A DNA stretch of 64,000 nucleotides from contig NC_134031.1 of the NCBI RefSeq assembly GCF_964204645.1, positions 14,939,307-15,003,306 of the forward strand. The letters are read 5' to 3'. Of this stretch, positions 14,931-26,474 are shown piece after piece; the stretch's first letter is position 1; every line of letters starts with the position of its first letter. Source of the DNA: Tubulanus polymorphus. Taxonomy: Eukaryota > Nemertea > Palaeonemertea > Tubulaniformes > Tubulanidae. A program made the position numbers and the translations under genes. The notes beneath the pieces are model-generated. The model saw nothing but the letters and a program-made list of their open reading frames with translations, did not search any database and was not told the DNA's origin.

Positions 14931-15034
14931 TTTGGTAGCTTGCCGGAAAAGGAAATAAACTGCGCGACGAACATTAAAATCCGGATATGGAAGAGTTTAC
15001 AGTTCGAGTCCGCCGGATTGTAGTATAATCCATC
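14931..15034. promoter_or_regulatory. Bidirectional promoter between RPS18 and VPS52
   Basis: Only 104 bp separate the two start codons, which face away from each other. On the minus side a pyrimidine tract (TTTCCTTTTCCGG) about 20-30 bases before the ATG fits a TOP transcription start. No TATA box is evident on either side. Both transcripts must start in or very near this space. Confidence 0.7.
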
Positions 15035-18000
15035 ATGGCGGACGTTGACAGCTCGGCCGTTGCGGATGTAAGTTAGTTGTATATTTACTGTTAATTTGTC
15101 ATCGCTTCATCAGAAAATTAAACTGTTTTGTTATTTTATTAAAACAAACTTCAATCTTTAATCGAAACGAGTTTTGTAAAGATTCATTATGATTAAAGTA
15201 ATTAAAATTCAATTAGTCGGCGTTGAAGCCTGGTCTGTGTTTACTCCGCTTTGCTGAGGGTGAGGGAATTTTTCATCCTTGTTTTCTACTATTTTCAGGT
15301 GTTAAATGCTGACAATTTTAATCTCGGTGAATTGGATCTGACTTCTCAGGATTTCCTTCTCGATGAAGTTGATGGTAAGTCGACTCCGTGCTGTCAGTGT
15401 CACTGTTTCTGTTGATGGAAATACATTTTACGTAAATTTAATAAGGTAATCAAATCTTTGATGTTATGTTCTCCTTTGTCAACAGTTCACATTCAAGAGA
15501 ATTTAGAAGATGAACTCGTAAAAGAAGCTTTAGAATCTGTGAGTAAAAAGATTGTATCCGGATTCAATCATTTCTGATACGACGGTATGACGAAACATTC
15601 GTAAGTGTATCGTAGCAAAATTTTGCTAACTGCTGGGACCATCGAGGAGACGACTGTTGCCCTCTGCTCTTGGTCCATGCAGACTAGTTAGTTACCTAAT
15701 CATTGGAGCGAAGCTTTTATAATCGGATGGGCTTGTAGAATAACCAACACTTGGGGTTGAATGAAAATGAAAATATCGAATCGTGAAACTAAACCACAGA
15801 CAGGTTACTGACTACATGCAGACTTGCGTTCCATGTTGCCTTAGTGCATGATAAGATTTTAAAGAAAAATTTGTTTCATTGTTCAAATATTTGCGGATTT
15901 ATTTTTTCAGGGCGTCGATTTACGTCAGTACTCGAGACAAATAGAATCGGAATTATTAGACGTTGAAAATGCATCGATACAAGATTGTATCTTTTTTTAA
16001 ATCATTTTGATATGAAACTATTAAGAACAACCTGAAAAAGTTCGGAAAATTCCTTAATTCGATTTTGTAGATATTAAAGAAAGTGGAAATATCGCAAATC
16101 TTCATAAACAAATCGCGTCATGTGACAACATTCTAGAGGTTTGTTTCATAAAATCGTCGCTCAGAAAGAGTGGAAATATTTCTCTCTGATCCTCAGTTTG
16201 ATGTTGAGAGCGGAAATATTTCTCTCTGATCCTCAGTTCGATGTTGAGAGTGGAAATATTTCTCTCTGATCCTCAGTTTGATGTTGATAGTGGAAATATT
16301 TCTCTCTGATCCTCAGTTCGATGTTGAGAGTGGAAATATTTCTCTCTGATCTTCAGTTCGATGTTGAGAGTGGAAATATTTCTCTCTGATCCTCAGTTTG
16401 ATGTTGAGAGTGGAAATATTTCTCTCTGTTCCTCAGTTTGATGTGGAGAGTGGAAATATTTCTCTCTGATCCTCAGTTCGATGTTGAGAGTGGAAATATT
16501 TCTCTCTGATCCTCAGTTCGATGTTGAGAGTGAAAATATTTCTCTCTGATCCTCAGTTCGATGTTGAGAGTGGAAATATTTTTCTCTGATCCTCAGTTTG
16601 ATGTTGAGAGTGAAAATATTTCTCTCTGATCCCCAGTTTGATGTTGATAGTGGAAATATTTCTCTCTGGTCCTCAGTTTGATGTTGAGAGTGATAATATT
16701 TCTCTCTGATCCCCAGTTTGATGTTGATAGTGGAAATATTTCTCTCTGATCCTCAGTTTGATGTTGAGAGTGGAAATATTTCTCTCTGATCCTCAGTTTG
16801 ATGTTGATAGTGGAAATATTTCTCTCTGATCCTCAGTTTGATGTTGAGAGTGGAAATATTTCTCTCTGATCCTCAGTTTGATGTTGATAGTGGAAATATT
16901 TCTCTCTGATCCTCAGTTTGATGTTGATAGTGGAAATATTTCTCTCTGATCCTCAGTTTGATGTTGATAGTGGAAATATTTCTCTCTGATCCTCAGTTTG
17001 ATGTTGATAGTGGAAATATTTCTCTCTGATCCTCAGTTTGATGTTGATAGTGGAAATATTTCTCTCTGATCCTCAGTTCGATGTTGAGAGTGGAAATATT
17101 TCTCTCATGATCCTCAGTTTAATTTTTTCCTGATTGTTACAGACAATGGAAGAGATGTTGAACAGTTTCCAGGCCGACCTCGGTTCAATCAGTCACGAGA
17201 TCCAATCCCTACAAGAACAGTCGGTAGCAATGAATATCAAACTGAAAAATAGACAGGTTTTTAAACGATTAATCGACTTATATCCGTTTATCCCAGAGTT
17301 CTTAAAGATTGGTTGATGTATGATTATATAAATGTGTATGTTTTATAGGCCGTTCGTGGTGAGTTAAGTCAATTCGTCGATGAAATGGTGATTCCTGATA
17401 CAATGATCAGGTTTGTAATCAATTCTACCATTTTCCAGTGGTCTAAACGTCGAATATTTCTATATTCAATTAGTATTTTTTTGTCGGTAGTGTAATTTGT
17501 GACACGGCCGTCACTGACCGAGAATTCCTCGAACAACTTCACGAACTCAATCATAAAATCAACTTCGTCAAAGAACAATCGTTTAAAGACTCGCGTTCGA
17601 GCCACGACGTTAAAGATACCCTCGAAAAACTGAAACTGAAGGTAACTATTACTCTTACTGTAGTTTCATTAAAATTGAGGATTTTTTATTTATTTCAAAA
17701 ATAATGAAATTCATCGATGTTTTAAATTTCAGTCGATCGCGAAAATTCGAGAATTTTTGCTACAGAAAATTTATTCGTTTCGAAAACCGATGACAAACTA
17801 TCAAGTTCCACAGAATACGATGTTGAAATTCAGGTAAGTCTAGATACAGATCCACAGTTCAGGACACAGTTCACAACCAAGTAGCAGTTGTGAAGCCTGT
17901 AGAACATATTTGCTGTAGAAGTGAAGACTGAAAAACTGCAGAATATTTTGCAGATTTTTCAACGAGTTTCTGATGGCAAATGAACGTCACGTTGCTAAGG

Positions 18001-21000
18001 AGATACGCGATGAATACGTGGAAACAATGAGCAAAATTTATTACTCGTATTTTAAAGGATACACGAGTCGTTTAATGAAATTACAGGTCAGTCGAATATG
18101 GACAGCACAATCAGTCAATCATAGACAGCACAATGAGTCGAATATAGACAGCACAACCAGTCAAATATAGAAAGTGCAATCAGTCAATTATAGACAGTAC
18201 AATCAGTCAATTTTAGACAGTGCAATCATTCTAATATAGACAGCACAATCAGTCGAATATAGATCGCACAATCTGTCATTATAGACAGCGCAAGCGGTCA
18301 ATTACTGACAGCACAGTCAAATATTTGTTTGTTAACAGTATGATGAACTGGCTGATAAAGATGATCTGATGGGAGTAGAAGACACGGCAAAAAGAGATAT
18401 CCTTTTCTAAAAATACGATTTTTAACTTCAAAACATGGTCCTCTTAATATTACCCTATGTAATTTGCATAAAAGAATTGATGAAGTAAGTGGACGCAGTT
18501 CCACAGAGTGAAAGTTTGTAATTTTCGTTTGTATTTCTTTGACGTACAAAAAAAACGTTTGTTCTCGAAACCGACATTGAAGAATCGCTCGACGGTATTT
18601 ACGTTAGGAGATCGAGGTAAAGTAATCGGCGCCGATTTAGAAGCTCAAGTCATCGTTCCGCACATGTCTTCAAAAAGTGACCAAAAGGTAAAACGAAATG
18701 ATTTCCGATTAAATTATACGATATCTTTCGATTGGTTTTAGAGATAAAAAAAAGAAGAAATATTCACGTGTTTTGTTCATTTCAGTTTTCGTTTGAAAGT
18801 TTATTCCGAAGTCAACATTACGCGTTGCTCGACAACTGTTGTCGTGAATATCTATTTGTCAGCGACTTTTTCATGGTGTCCGGCTCGGCAGCTCAGGATC
18901 TGTTCAACTGCATCATGGGAAAAACGCTATCGATGTTTCTCGTAAGTGAATGAAGGAAATGGGACTGTTGTGTTTATCTGGGAATTCTTGTTGCCAAGCA
19001 GGAATCCTCGATGTCCTTGGTCCGTTCGTGAAATGTAGTTGCCTTTGAAGATCCTTAGATTATCATAACAAAACACCATTCTTAGTATGATATATTTCGA
19101 TATGTTTTATTCGTGATGATATGTTCTTACAAAAATGTTGAGGCTCTCTGAGATACGTCTTACCCCTACAAGATCTATAGCTCAACTCTCTTTGTCCCTT
19201 TAATCTCTCTCTAGTATCTGGTGGGTCTTGTGATGCAACCTACTTCTGGTTTCCCTCACTGCCACACAGATCCTGTTTACTCAAACCCCCAAATCCTATT
19301 GATCCTTATTTCCTGTGACTAACAGTAATCCCTATCTAAAAGTTCTGTACCAAATAACTAGATATCAGGACTAGCTTCTGGACTTGGTTTCCAACAGGTT
19401 ATTTGTATCAGTCGGGACTCGGTTCTTTGAAACAAGAGTTTTGATCTTACGCTCATTTTGATTGTTGAAACTCATTTGACCAAAATACGACCAGTTCGAT
19501 GATATTTAGACTGCAGCCACTAACTGTAGGTTGTATCTTCTCTTCAGAAACACATGAATGTTTACACAACTGATTGTCATGATTGAATCTCATGTTATTT
19601 CAGAAACATATGGATGTCTATACGACTGATTGTTACGATTGTATTGCATTATTTCTGTGCACGCACATCATATATAGATACAGTGACATCATGCACAAAC
19701 GATTGGTTCCCGCGTTAGACAAGTAAGTACTCTAATAAGCATGTCTGCTACGAGAGTAACTATTCTAGAAATCTAAAACTACATGACACATGTTCTTTTC
19801 ATATCAGTTACTTCATGTTTTCAACGAGGACATAAATTCAAACTTAACCGTTTTAAGTCGTAAATTAGAATCAGGGGGCCGGTTGCATATTCATGACTTA
19901 AATTTAAGACCAGTTTAAGACCAACGTAGTTCTATAGCCAATCTAACAACTTAAGACCGGTCTTAAGATTTAAGACCGGTCTTAAGATTTAAGACCGGTC
20001 TTAAGATTTAAGACCACTTTTGGACCACTGTGTTAAAAGTTGAGTCTAGCTTAAACAAAAGCACATTACGATCTATTGATTAACATATACTATATAGAAC
20101 CCCGGGATATTGGATCATCTGAAATCAGTCGCAGTCGCATGACCCCGCAGACGAGCGACGAGTCGCTACGATTTCCATGCTATTTCTCTCAGTCGCACTG
20201 AAATCGCACGTAAAAATCGCTCGTCTGTGCCGGGCTTAAGCTACTATTCACCCCCTCACTTCAACTACGAGCCCCTGTGACTAGGTTAAAGTTGAGTCTA
20301 GCTTATAAAACCACATTGCGGTCTATTTCTTTACATATTTGTATAGTACCCTGGGATATTGGATCATCTAAAATTCACCCCCCTCACTTCAACAACGAGC
20401 CCCTGTGGTTGGGATAAATAAAGTTGATTCTGGTGTTTATAAAACCAGCCTACATTCTATGAAACAGATATCACCTGATATTGATTACCGGGTATATGTA
20501 TTGTATATTACAGATATTGGGAGACTGTGTTAGAGATGATGTTGCCCAGATTTCAGTACATAATGGAATTGAACATTCAGAGTATAAGAGATTGTGACCC
20601 TCAGAAACTAGGTCACATCGATACGCGACCTCATTACGTTAGTATCAATCGCTACGAGCAATCTCAAACGGTCGTGGCAATATAAACGTTTGAATTATTC
20701 ATTTCTCTTTAGATCACTCGCAGGTACGCGGAATTTTCAGCCGCCCTGGTGGCTATCAATGAAACTAGTCCGAACGAACTGGTCAATCGACTGCTCGGTC
20801 AACTTCAGTCGGAAGTGGAAGATTTCATTTTGCGGATGGCCGGTGAATTTCCGCAGAGAAAAGAACAACTTCTCTTCCTTATCAATAATTACGACATGAT
20901 GCTAGGAGTGATCATGGTACGGATATATAAGTTCATTTTCTAAAACAGTAAATCTAGAGTCAAAAAACTTTAACGAAGAACTGTGGAACTGTAGAACCAT

Positions 21001-22036
21001 GGAACAAGGTCTTGGAACTGAACTCCTACCGCACATATACAGGGTCCTTACGACTCCTTGATTCCTTGAAGAGAATTCCTTCTAAACAAAAAATGTTTTT
21101 AAACGTCCTTGAATATCCTTGAATTAGAGAAAAATACCCAAAAGTCCTTGAATTGTGAGAAATTGGCAATTGGAAAATGTTTAGGGTTAAGGCCTAGTTA
21201 TTATACACATTGATTACACCGAATTAAATGGTTTACCAGAGAAAAACAGCATTGATTTAGGGCGAATCTACAGTAATTGGAATATGAAAGTGATGCACAC
21301 AGTCCTCGAAATTTGAAATTTTCTCCTTGTAAACTCCTTGAATTCTCTGTAGGGACCTTGCAATAGAGAATCCAACACGAATAATCAATTAGATGAGGGC
21401 CGAAAAGTTTCCTTTAAGCTGATAATTTATTCATTCGACAATTTAACTTTAACGTGATAGTCATCTTCAGGGGCCGGTTGCATAGTCATGGCTTAGACTT
21501 AAGACCAGTATATGACCGACTTAGTTCTATAGACAATCCAAAAACTTAAGACCAGTCTTAAGATTTAAGACCACTTTTGGACATAAGTCACGACTGTGCA
21601 ACTGGAGCCAGGAATACTGATGAACCCACACGACTCAGAGATTCGATTCTCTGCGGCCGGTTTGTCGCACGCTCACGCTGTATTTTTACCGTTTACAGGA
21701 ACGTACGCAAGACGAAAGCAAGGAATCGGAAACATTCAAAGAGCAACTCGCCGCTAAAACTCACGAATTCATCGAGGAGATTTTGTCGCCGTATTTCGGC
21801 GGGATCGTCGCGTTCGTGAAGGACTGCGAGATCGCTTTAGAGAAACAGAACACCGACATTTTACGACATCAAGAACGTAAGAGTTTCAAGATTTATTAAT
21901 TGAATGGGATTCCGGCACACACCAGATGGCGCAACAATGCACTCAATTATACGTAGTGAAAATTACAGTAGTTCATTTTCAATGAACTTCGAATTGGATT
22001 TTTAGGCTCCAAAAAAGAAATTTTGTCGAACATGGC

Positions 22037-22121
<85 letters not shown>

Positions 22122-23145
22122 TAGACTCCGCATACCTCGGAGTCATACACCTCGGAATATTGCATAGCTCCGAACAAATCTAAAATATTTTTCTTAATGC
22201 AATTATTTCACAAGTGAAAATCTCCGAGTAGCTCGGAGTTGCATACGTCGGAATATCGCATACCTCAGAATGATTTTTTTATAAATTGAGTCCTAAAATC
22301 GTGTACCTCGGAAATTCTGATCACGTCCCGACAATATTTTTTCAAAAACGCATCCCTAGCCTACTGCATTGCATTATTGGAAATCGCATACCTCAGAAAA
22401 AATTTTGCAGTCCCAAGAATTCCGAGGTAAGCAGAGTCTACTGTATATATAAGATTGGCATCCCCAATGAGTGTATGGTATAGTTTAACCGATAAACGAT
22501 TTGCCGATGAGAAAAGTTGACTTGAATTTGATCGAAATGCGGTAACCGAGTAACCACTAGCGAACCTGCCATAAGTGGAATCATTGATTGCCAAAGTAGC
22601 GGTACCCCATTAATTGTAGATGTTTGATGATTGTTCATTGTGATTCAATTTTTTTTTCTGTTTGATTTTTTTGCGCCCACGACAGAAAGAGTCACTCAAC
22701 TCGTGCGCAGTTTCAACGGGGAGTGGAAAAAGTCGATCGAAATTATCAACCAGGATGTGATGACTTCATTTACTAATTTCAAAAATGGAACTCAAATATT
22801 ACAGGTAAGCTCATTTCTTTCACAATGGAGGCAGGTTTGGGTGGTAGAAGTTCACTCTTGAGGGGAAAAAGGTGTGAGTTCTGGCCACTGTATAAGGGGT
22901 AGTGGTTATTTTATCAAGGCATCCTGGACTCATTCCCGAAGTCGACGGTCAATTTTATGTTCCAACTAATGAGTCAAATTTGGTTCCGTTTTTTTTAGGG
23001 AGCGCTCACTCAGTTGATTCAATATTATCACCGCTTCCAGAAAGTCCTCTCTCAAGCACCGTTTAAGAACATGTCGATTCGCGGAGAACTGATCAACATT
23101 CATCACGTTATGGTCGAAGTGAAGAAATATAAACCGAATTTCTAG
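15035..23145 (+). CDS. VPS52: VPS52, GARP/EARP tethering complex subunit, 19 coding exons
   Basis: Subunit shared by GARP (endosome to trans-Golgi) and EARP (endosomal recycling) tethers. Coding exons: 15035-15067, 15299-15374, 15486-15538, 15911-15986, 16071-16138, 17143-17256, 17349-17410, 17491-17641, 17733-17833, 17954-18086, 18339-18396, 18557-18687, 18786-18941, 19604-19722, 20514-20637, 20713-20916, 21699-21876, 22686-22804, 22999-23145. All phases join to 2,103 bp (700 aa; human about 723). Family landmarks: N-terminal coiled coil (LRQYSRQIESELLDVENASI, SLQEQS), FRSQHYALLDNCCREYLF, RPHYITRRYAEFSAALV, KEQLLFLINNYDMMLGV and the C-terminus INIHHVMVEVKKYKPNF. Introns 4 and 11 look U12-type, intron 11 with AT-AC ends. 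Intron 5 holds a 1-kb minisatellite. It is head to head with RPS18, as in human. Confidence 0.95.
15987..16070 (+). other. Probable U12-type GT-AG intron (VPS52 intron 4)
   Basis: The donor reads GTATCTTTTT, one change from the U12 consensus GTATCCTTT. A full-consensus branch site TTCCTTAAT lies at 16,050-16,058 with its adenosine 13 nt from the AG, the spacing expected for minor-spliceosome introns. The splice is fixed by frame (D-Y-I-K joins across it). The intron is 84 nt. Confidence 0.7.
16160..17118. repeat. 40-bp minisatellite in VPS52 intron 5, about 24 copies
   Basis: Unit of 40 bp (atgttgagagtggaaatatt then tctctctgatcctcagtttg) repeated head to tail with few substitutions, ending 25 bp before the real acceptor region of exon 6. 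Each unit contains a pyrimidine-rich run followed by CAG (tctctctgatcctcag), which itself resembles a 3' splice site. Confidence 0.95.
18087..18320. repeat. Imperfect ~22-bp repeats in VPS52 intron 10
   Basis: About ten diverged copies of atagacagcacaatcagtca. The array begins within the donor region of exon 10 (cag/gtcagtcg resembles the repeat) and ends shortly before exon 11. Confidence 0.8.
18397..18556 (+). other. U12-type AT-AC intron (VPS52 intron 11)
   Basis: The exon ends ...GCA AAA AGA G at 18,396 and the next bases are ATATCCTTTT, the exact U12 AT-AC donor. No GT donor gives a usable frame here. A branch-like site TTCTTTGAC (one change from TTCCTTGAC) lies at 18,535-18,543; its adenosine at 18,542 is 14 nt from an AC acceptor (18,555-18,556). 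Joining gives K-R-G-L-F-S-K-P, matching the VPS52 family (human KRGFFSKP). A nearer AC at 18,546-18,547 also keeps frame but would add three residues and sits too close to the branch site. Confidence 0.85.
19548..19603 (+). pseudogene. Partial duplicate of VPS52 exon 14
   Basis: After a good acceptor (tcttctcttcag) comes aaacacatgaatgtttacac..., about 80% identical to the start of exon 14 at 19,604. It reads K-H-M-N-V-Y-T-T-D-C-H-D and then a TGA where the real exon has a Cys codon. The duplication period is 56 bp, so the acceptor of the real exon (ttatttcag) derives from sequence homologous to exon interior (ttatttctg). Most differences are silent. It has no donor and is interpreted as a dead or non-productive exon. 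Confidence 0.75.
19872..20045. mobile_element. Palindromic MITE GGGGCCGGTTGCAT family, copy 1
   Basis: Starts gggggccggttgcatattcatg and contains acttaagaccagttt and several copies of ttaagaccggtcttaagatt, a self-complementary word. The end is ragged. Two relatives lie at 21,470-21,610 and 50,131-50,265; the last has both ends and can fold along its length. Confidence 0.6.
20240..20420. repeat. Short repeat with CACCCCCTCACTTCAA word
   Basis: Two neighbouring copies (about 20,250-20,290 and 20,375-20,410) of attcacccc-ctcacttcaac-acgagcccctgtg, with related sequence at about 10,875-10,915. Interspersed repeat of unknown type, in VPS52 intron 14. Confidence 0.5.
21470..21610. mobile_element. 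Palindromic MITE GGGGCCGGTTGCAT family, copy 2
   Basis: Begins ggggccggttgcatagtcatgg and ends around taagtcacgactgtgcaactgg, with ttaagaccagtcttaagatt inside. It lies in VPS52 intron 16, about 90 bp before exon 17. Confidence 0.65.
22037..22118. repeat. (AT)n microsatellite
   Basis: About 40 uninterrupted ta units in VPS52 intron 17, directly abutting a TA-targeting MITE. Confidence 0.95.
22119..22443. mobile_element. Tc1/mariner-type (pogo/Tigger-like) MITE, 325 bp
   Basis: The left end CAGTAGACTCCGCATACCTC is mirrored by ...GAGGTAAGCAGAGTCTACTG at the right, with TA on both sides, inserted at the edge of the (AT)n tract. Interior copies of ctccgagta/cctcggaat echo the end. It is non-coding and located in VPS52 intron 17. 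Confidence 0.8.
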
Positions 23146-24020
23146 TCTATAAGTCATTCCCATTGTCGCGCTGAAATTCCAGCTGATGTTTGTTATTGTT
23201 AACTTAGTGCGTTATTTCACGTATCGCAATATCGTATACATGTTTGCAGCTATCAACTTCACCAAGAACCTTACCGAGACAACCACTGCCAGGACTGGGT
23301 GAACTATCAGCCTGCTGTCTGGACACGCACCCCTTCAGACGTTCGACAAGACATTCATCATTTAACCGAAAACATGTTTGTCCAGGCGTCGCCACCCCAT
23401 GGCAGTAGTACCCCTGGGGCCAGTAGATAAATATCATAGTAACAATAGTTTTAATTGTTACTATGTCAACTGGTTAAAACTCTATCCAAAATCAACTGGC
23501 CCCAGACGTTTTCTTTGAAAATGAATTAGGGTGTCATGTCATCAATTTTTAGACAGAATTTTTTGAAAAATGTGTTTGTTCAGAAGGTGATCGTATCGAG
23601 GGGTGGGTACTTTGAGGTGTGGGCAGATTGACACCTGCGTCTGTTCTCGTTGTTGTCAAGCAGTGACCTTTCATCTAGTTGTCGTTACTGTTGTAACATC
23701 GTGAATTGCCTCGAGAACCGTGCTGTACATAATGTGTACAGAAGCTTGTAAATTATTAGTTTTAATCTGTATGTTATAATAGCATATACTAGTAAATAAA
23801 TAATATATACCGGTATGTATGTAATGAATTGCGGTCGAGTTATGTCTTTATCTAGCGTTCTGTGGTAGCATAAAACACTGAGGTTCTTGGTCAAATTTAA
23901 CCCCGAACTGGGTTCTGCTCGCTGTGGGAATCCTGACCCTTTTCAGCTCACTCGGGCTGGGGATCCTGGACTGACGGAAAGTTGACCCGGCATATTAGTA
24001 GTAATTTAGCTTGAACCAAT
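23146..24020. other. VPS52 3' flank
   Basis: No gene. An AATAAA occurs at 23,795-23,800, a plausible but unproven polyadenylation signal for VPS52. A short palindromic stretch (gtaacaatagttttaattgttac) lies near 23,430-23,465. Confidence 0.35.
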
Positions 24021-24026
24021 GATTGG

Positions 24027-24327
24027 AGGCCCGTGCCGAGCTTTTTGGAGGGGCAGTTCCATTTTGAGGAAAATTGCACATTTTTACCGTGAAAAGCGTA
24101 ACTTTCCTATTAAAAAAAGGACAGATCTTGGATATGAAAAGCCGGGTACCTTGAATAAATCATTTGAGGATTCCGATTTGATTACTTTCCACTTTCCGAA
24201 AAATAAAACGCGCAAAATCGTATCGAAAAATCTTGACCCGAATTTTTTGACACCGACTTTGAAGGCAATTCAAAAATTGTAGGTGCTCGTTTGCTGCCCC
24301 CGAACCCTCGCTTGGCACGAGCCTGGG
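24027..24327. mobile_element. Possible MITE with imperfect terminal inverted repeats
   Basis: Left end aggcccgtgccgagcttttt and right end gcttggcacgagcct are imperfect inverted repeats with ggggcag/ctgcccc inside. Frames within are not convincing. Assignment rests on end symmetry only. Confidence 0.4.
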
Positions 24328-24329
24328 CA

Positions 24330-26470
24330 GAGTTCCCTGAAACCGATGATAGAAAGAAAGGAAAGCTCACTTTCATTTTCAATACAACAGTAATTGTTTT
24401 ATTTGTTTTTTTTTACTTGTAAAAGAACTCAAGAAGAAGTTTTACACATCATTCATATTCAACCAATCATGCAGAAAAACACACTGTTTTTTTTTAAATA
24501 TGTATTTTAATAATAATGAATGTCACTCACTGAATACACAACGCTGTATCGTAAATAGACAGTTAAAAACACCAGCCGAGCAAAACTTCAATAATAATAC
24601 ACACTCAACCCGTATTCAAAACACTATACATCATTACTACCACGCCTGCCTGCCTGACCGACGATAGACACCAGGGGGCGTTTATTACCACTTCCCAGTC
24701 CAACAGGGGGCATGCATTTCCACAGTTTATTCTCAATAGAGAACTGTAAAACTGGCCTCCAACAGCTCATGATCCATCATCAAAGTTTGTTTTGAATTTT
24801 GAGTAGAAATATTGTGCCAAATTATTTAAACTATCAAGGGCGAGCTTTAGAGACTGGTGTTAGTAGTAAGCTGATGCTGGTGGCTAGTCTAGTTTAAGCC
24901 TGGTTTATTTCAGTCGAGAGGTATTAAGTAGTAACAATGCTGAGTGAGAACATACTGAAGTCTAATACACGGTAATTATACATTTATATTAAAGCATTTA
25001 ATATCAATATCTACTGCACATTCTCCTGAGTACCCCACCCCTCTCTCCCCCTCCCTCATCCCCACACAACACACATCTCTACCAGGAGAAACCACAATCT
25101 AATTAACAGTCCAACAGTCACAATTTAATTCATCTATATTCATATTATAATCATTAGTAGAAAATATACAAAATAAGAAAAAAAAAGAAAAAACACCTCA
25201 AAATTCAATCGAATATCTATTCATCGCCTCAGAATAAACTCTTCAATTAATCTTTATTCATCGTCATCATCAACATCATCACCACACTTTGTGATTTATT
25301 ATAAAATTACACATTTACTTCGCCCTCTATATCTAGTTTTAAAAACCAATCGATTCAAAATTGAACGAACTCACTCGCCAGCGCACACACGCGAAGAAGC
25401 AACAATTTTATACCACTCTCAATTTCTCGTCTAACAGACTGAAGTCATCATAGTAAAGATACATCAAATTGAATTGAATTAGTTGGGACAATCATTATGC
25501 TAATGACTTTTTCGAATGACGACTTACACTTAGGGATCATTCATTTATTACGTACGCATAAAATTTGAAATTTTCAACCCCCCTCCCCCTCTGTACGCAA
25601 AATCGGCCATTTTTTCATATACATTAAGCATTACAGTACGCAATTGCACTGACAACTCCCCCTCCCTAATGCCTACGTAATAAATGAATGACCCCTTCGT
25701 AACTTAAATGGCAAATAAAAAATAGGACGACTTCAGTAATATGCCACGATTTAGAAAATTTGAAATAGAAGATTTGATGAAACGGCCAATGCCAGTCTGT
25801 GCGCCTGCTAGTGCCGTGTATGTGCGTCAACGCATAGTTGTCTTAAATATAATCATATATATATCTATATTATTATTATAACTATTATTATTCTTATTAT
25901 AATTAACACGTACTAACATACAATCAGAACTGTTGAACACTTTATTAACGTCGAATGTTTTTTTATTTTAAGCACATTTGATGTCATACGGAGTTTCTAA
26001 ACTTCAAAATTCCTAGGTTAATTCCGGTAACAATGAAACCGTTTTTTTTTCCGTCGCTTCTAATTTTGCGCTATTTTGGAAATTTCTAATTTTTCTATTC
26101 ATAGTCGAACGTAGCACAGAGTTTCTATACAACACAAACAGAGAATGACGCGACGACTAACGAGCTGCAACTCTCACGCGTTAGTACCGGACTGCAGTAG
26201 GTTTTTAACTAGTGAAATGAACTACGAACTACACACAGAATTCACACCCGATTAAAAATTGCGGATTTTTTAAACCATTTGTGCTTTTAAACGAAAAAAA
26301 CTTACTCTCGGAAAACCATACCACAAACACCGGTCAAACTAACTTTCAGTTTTTGAAAATGGCTCATAGAATTGAGTTGAAACGTTAAGCTACCAGATAG
26401 TTTTTCTTTTTATTGTGGGTTTTTGTCTACTAACTTTCAAAAGATCACACGTGTATTATCGAACAAGCTC
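24330..26470. other. Intergenic, AT-rich, with one MITE
   Basis: No gene is supported. It contains low-complexity A/T tracts, C-rich stretches (25,035-25,060) and one copy of the GGGATCATTCATTTATTACG MITE. Confidence 0.4.
25533..25695. mobile_element. MITE of the TCATTCATTTATTACGTA family, copy A
   Basis: The ends are inverted repeats (GGGATCATTCATTTATTACG and its mirror ending AATAAATGAATGACCCC). Inside, C-rich tracts and aaaatcggccattttttcat are shared with copies at 30,448-30,612 and 59,792-59,956. Confidence 0.8.
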
Positions 26471-26474
26471 TTAA

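Noticed and set aside
18548-18556. Alternative AC acceptor for the VPS52 AT-AC intron, adding three codons
   Set aside because: It keeps frame but is only 5 nt from the branch adenosine and would insert E-K-K where the family has G; the downstream AC fits both spacing and protein.
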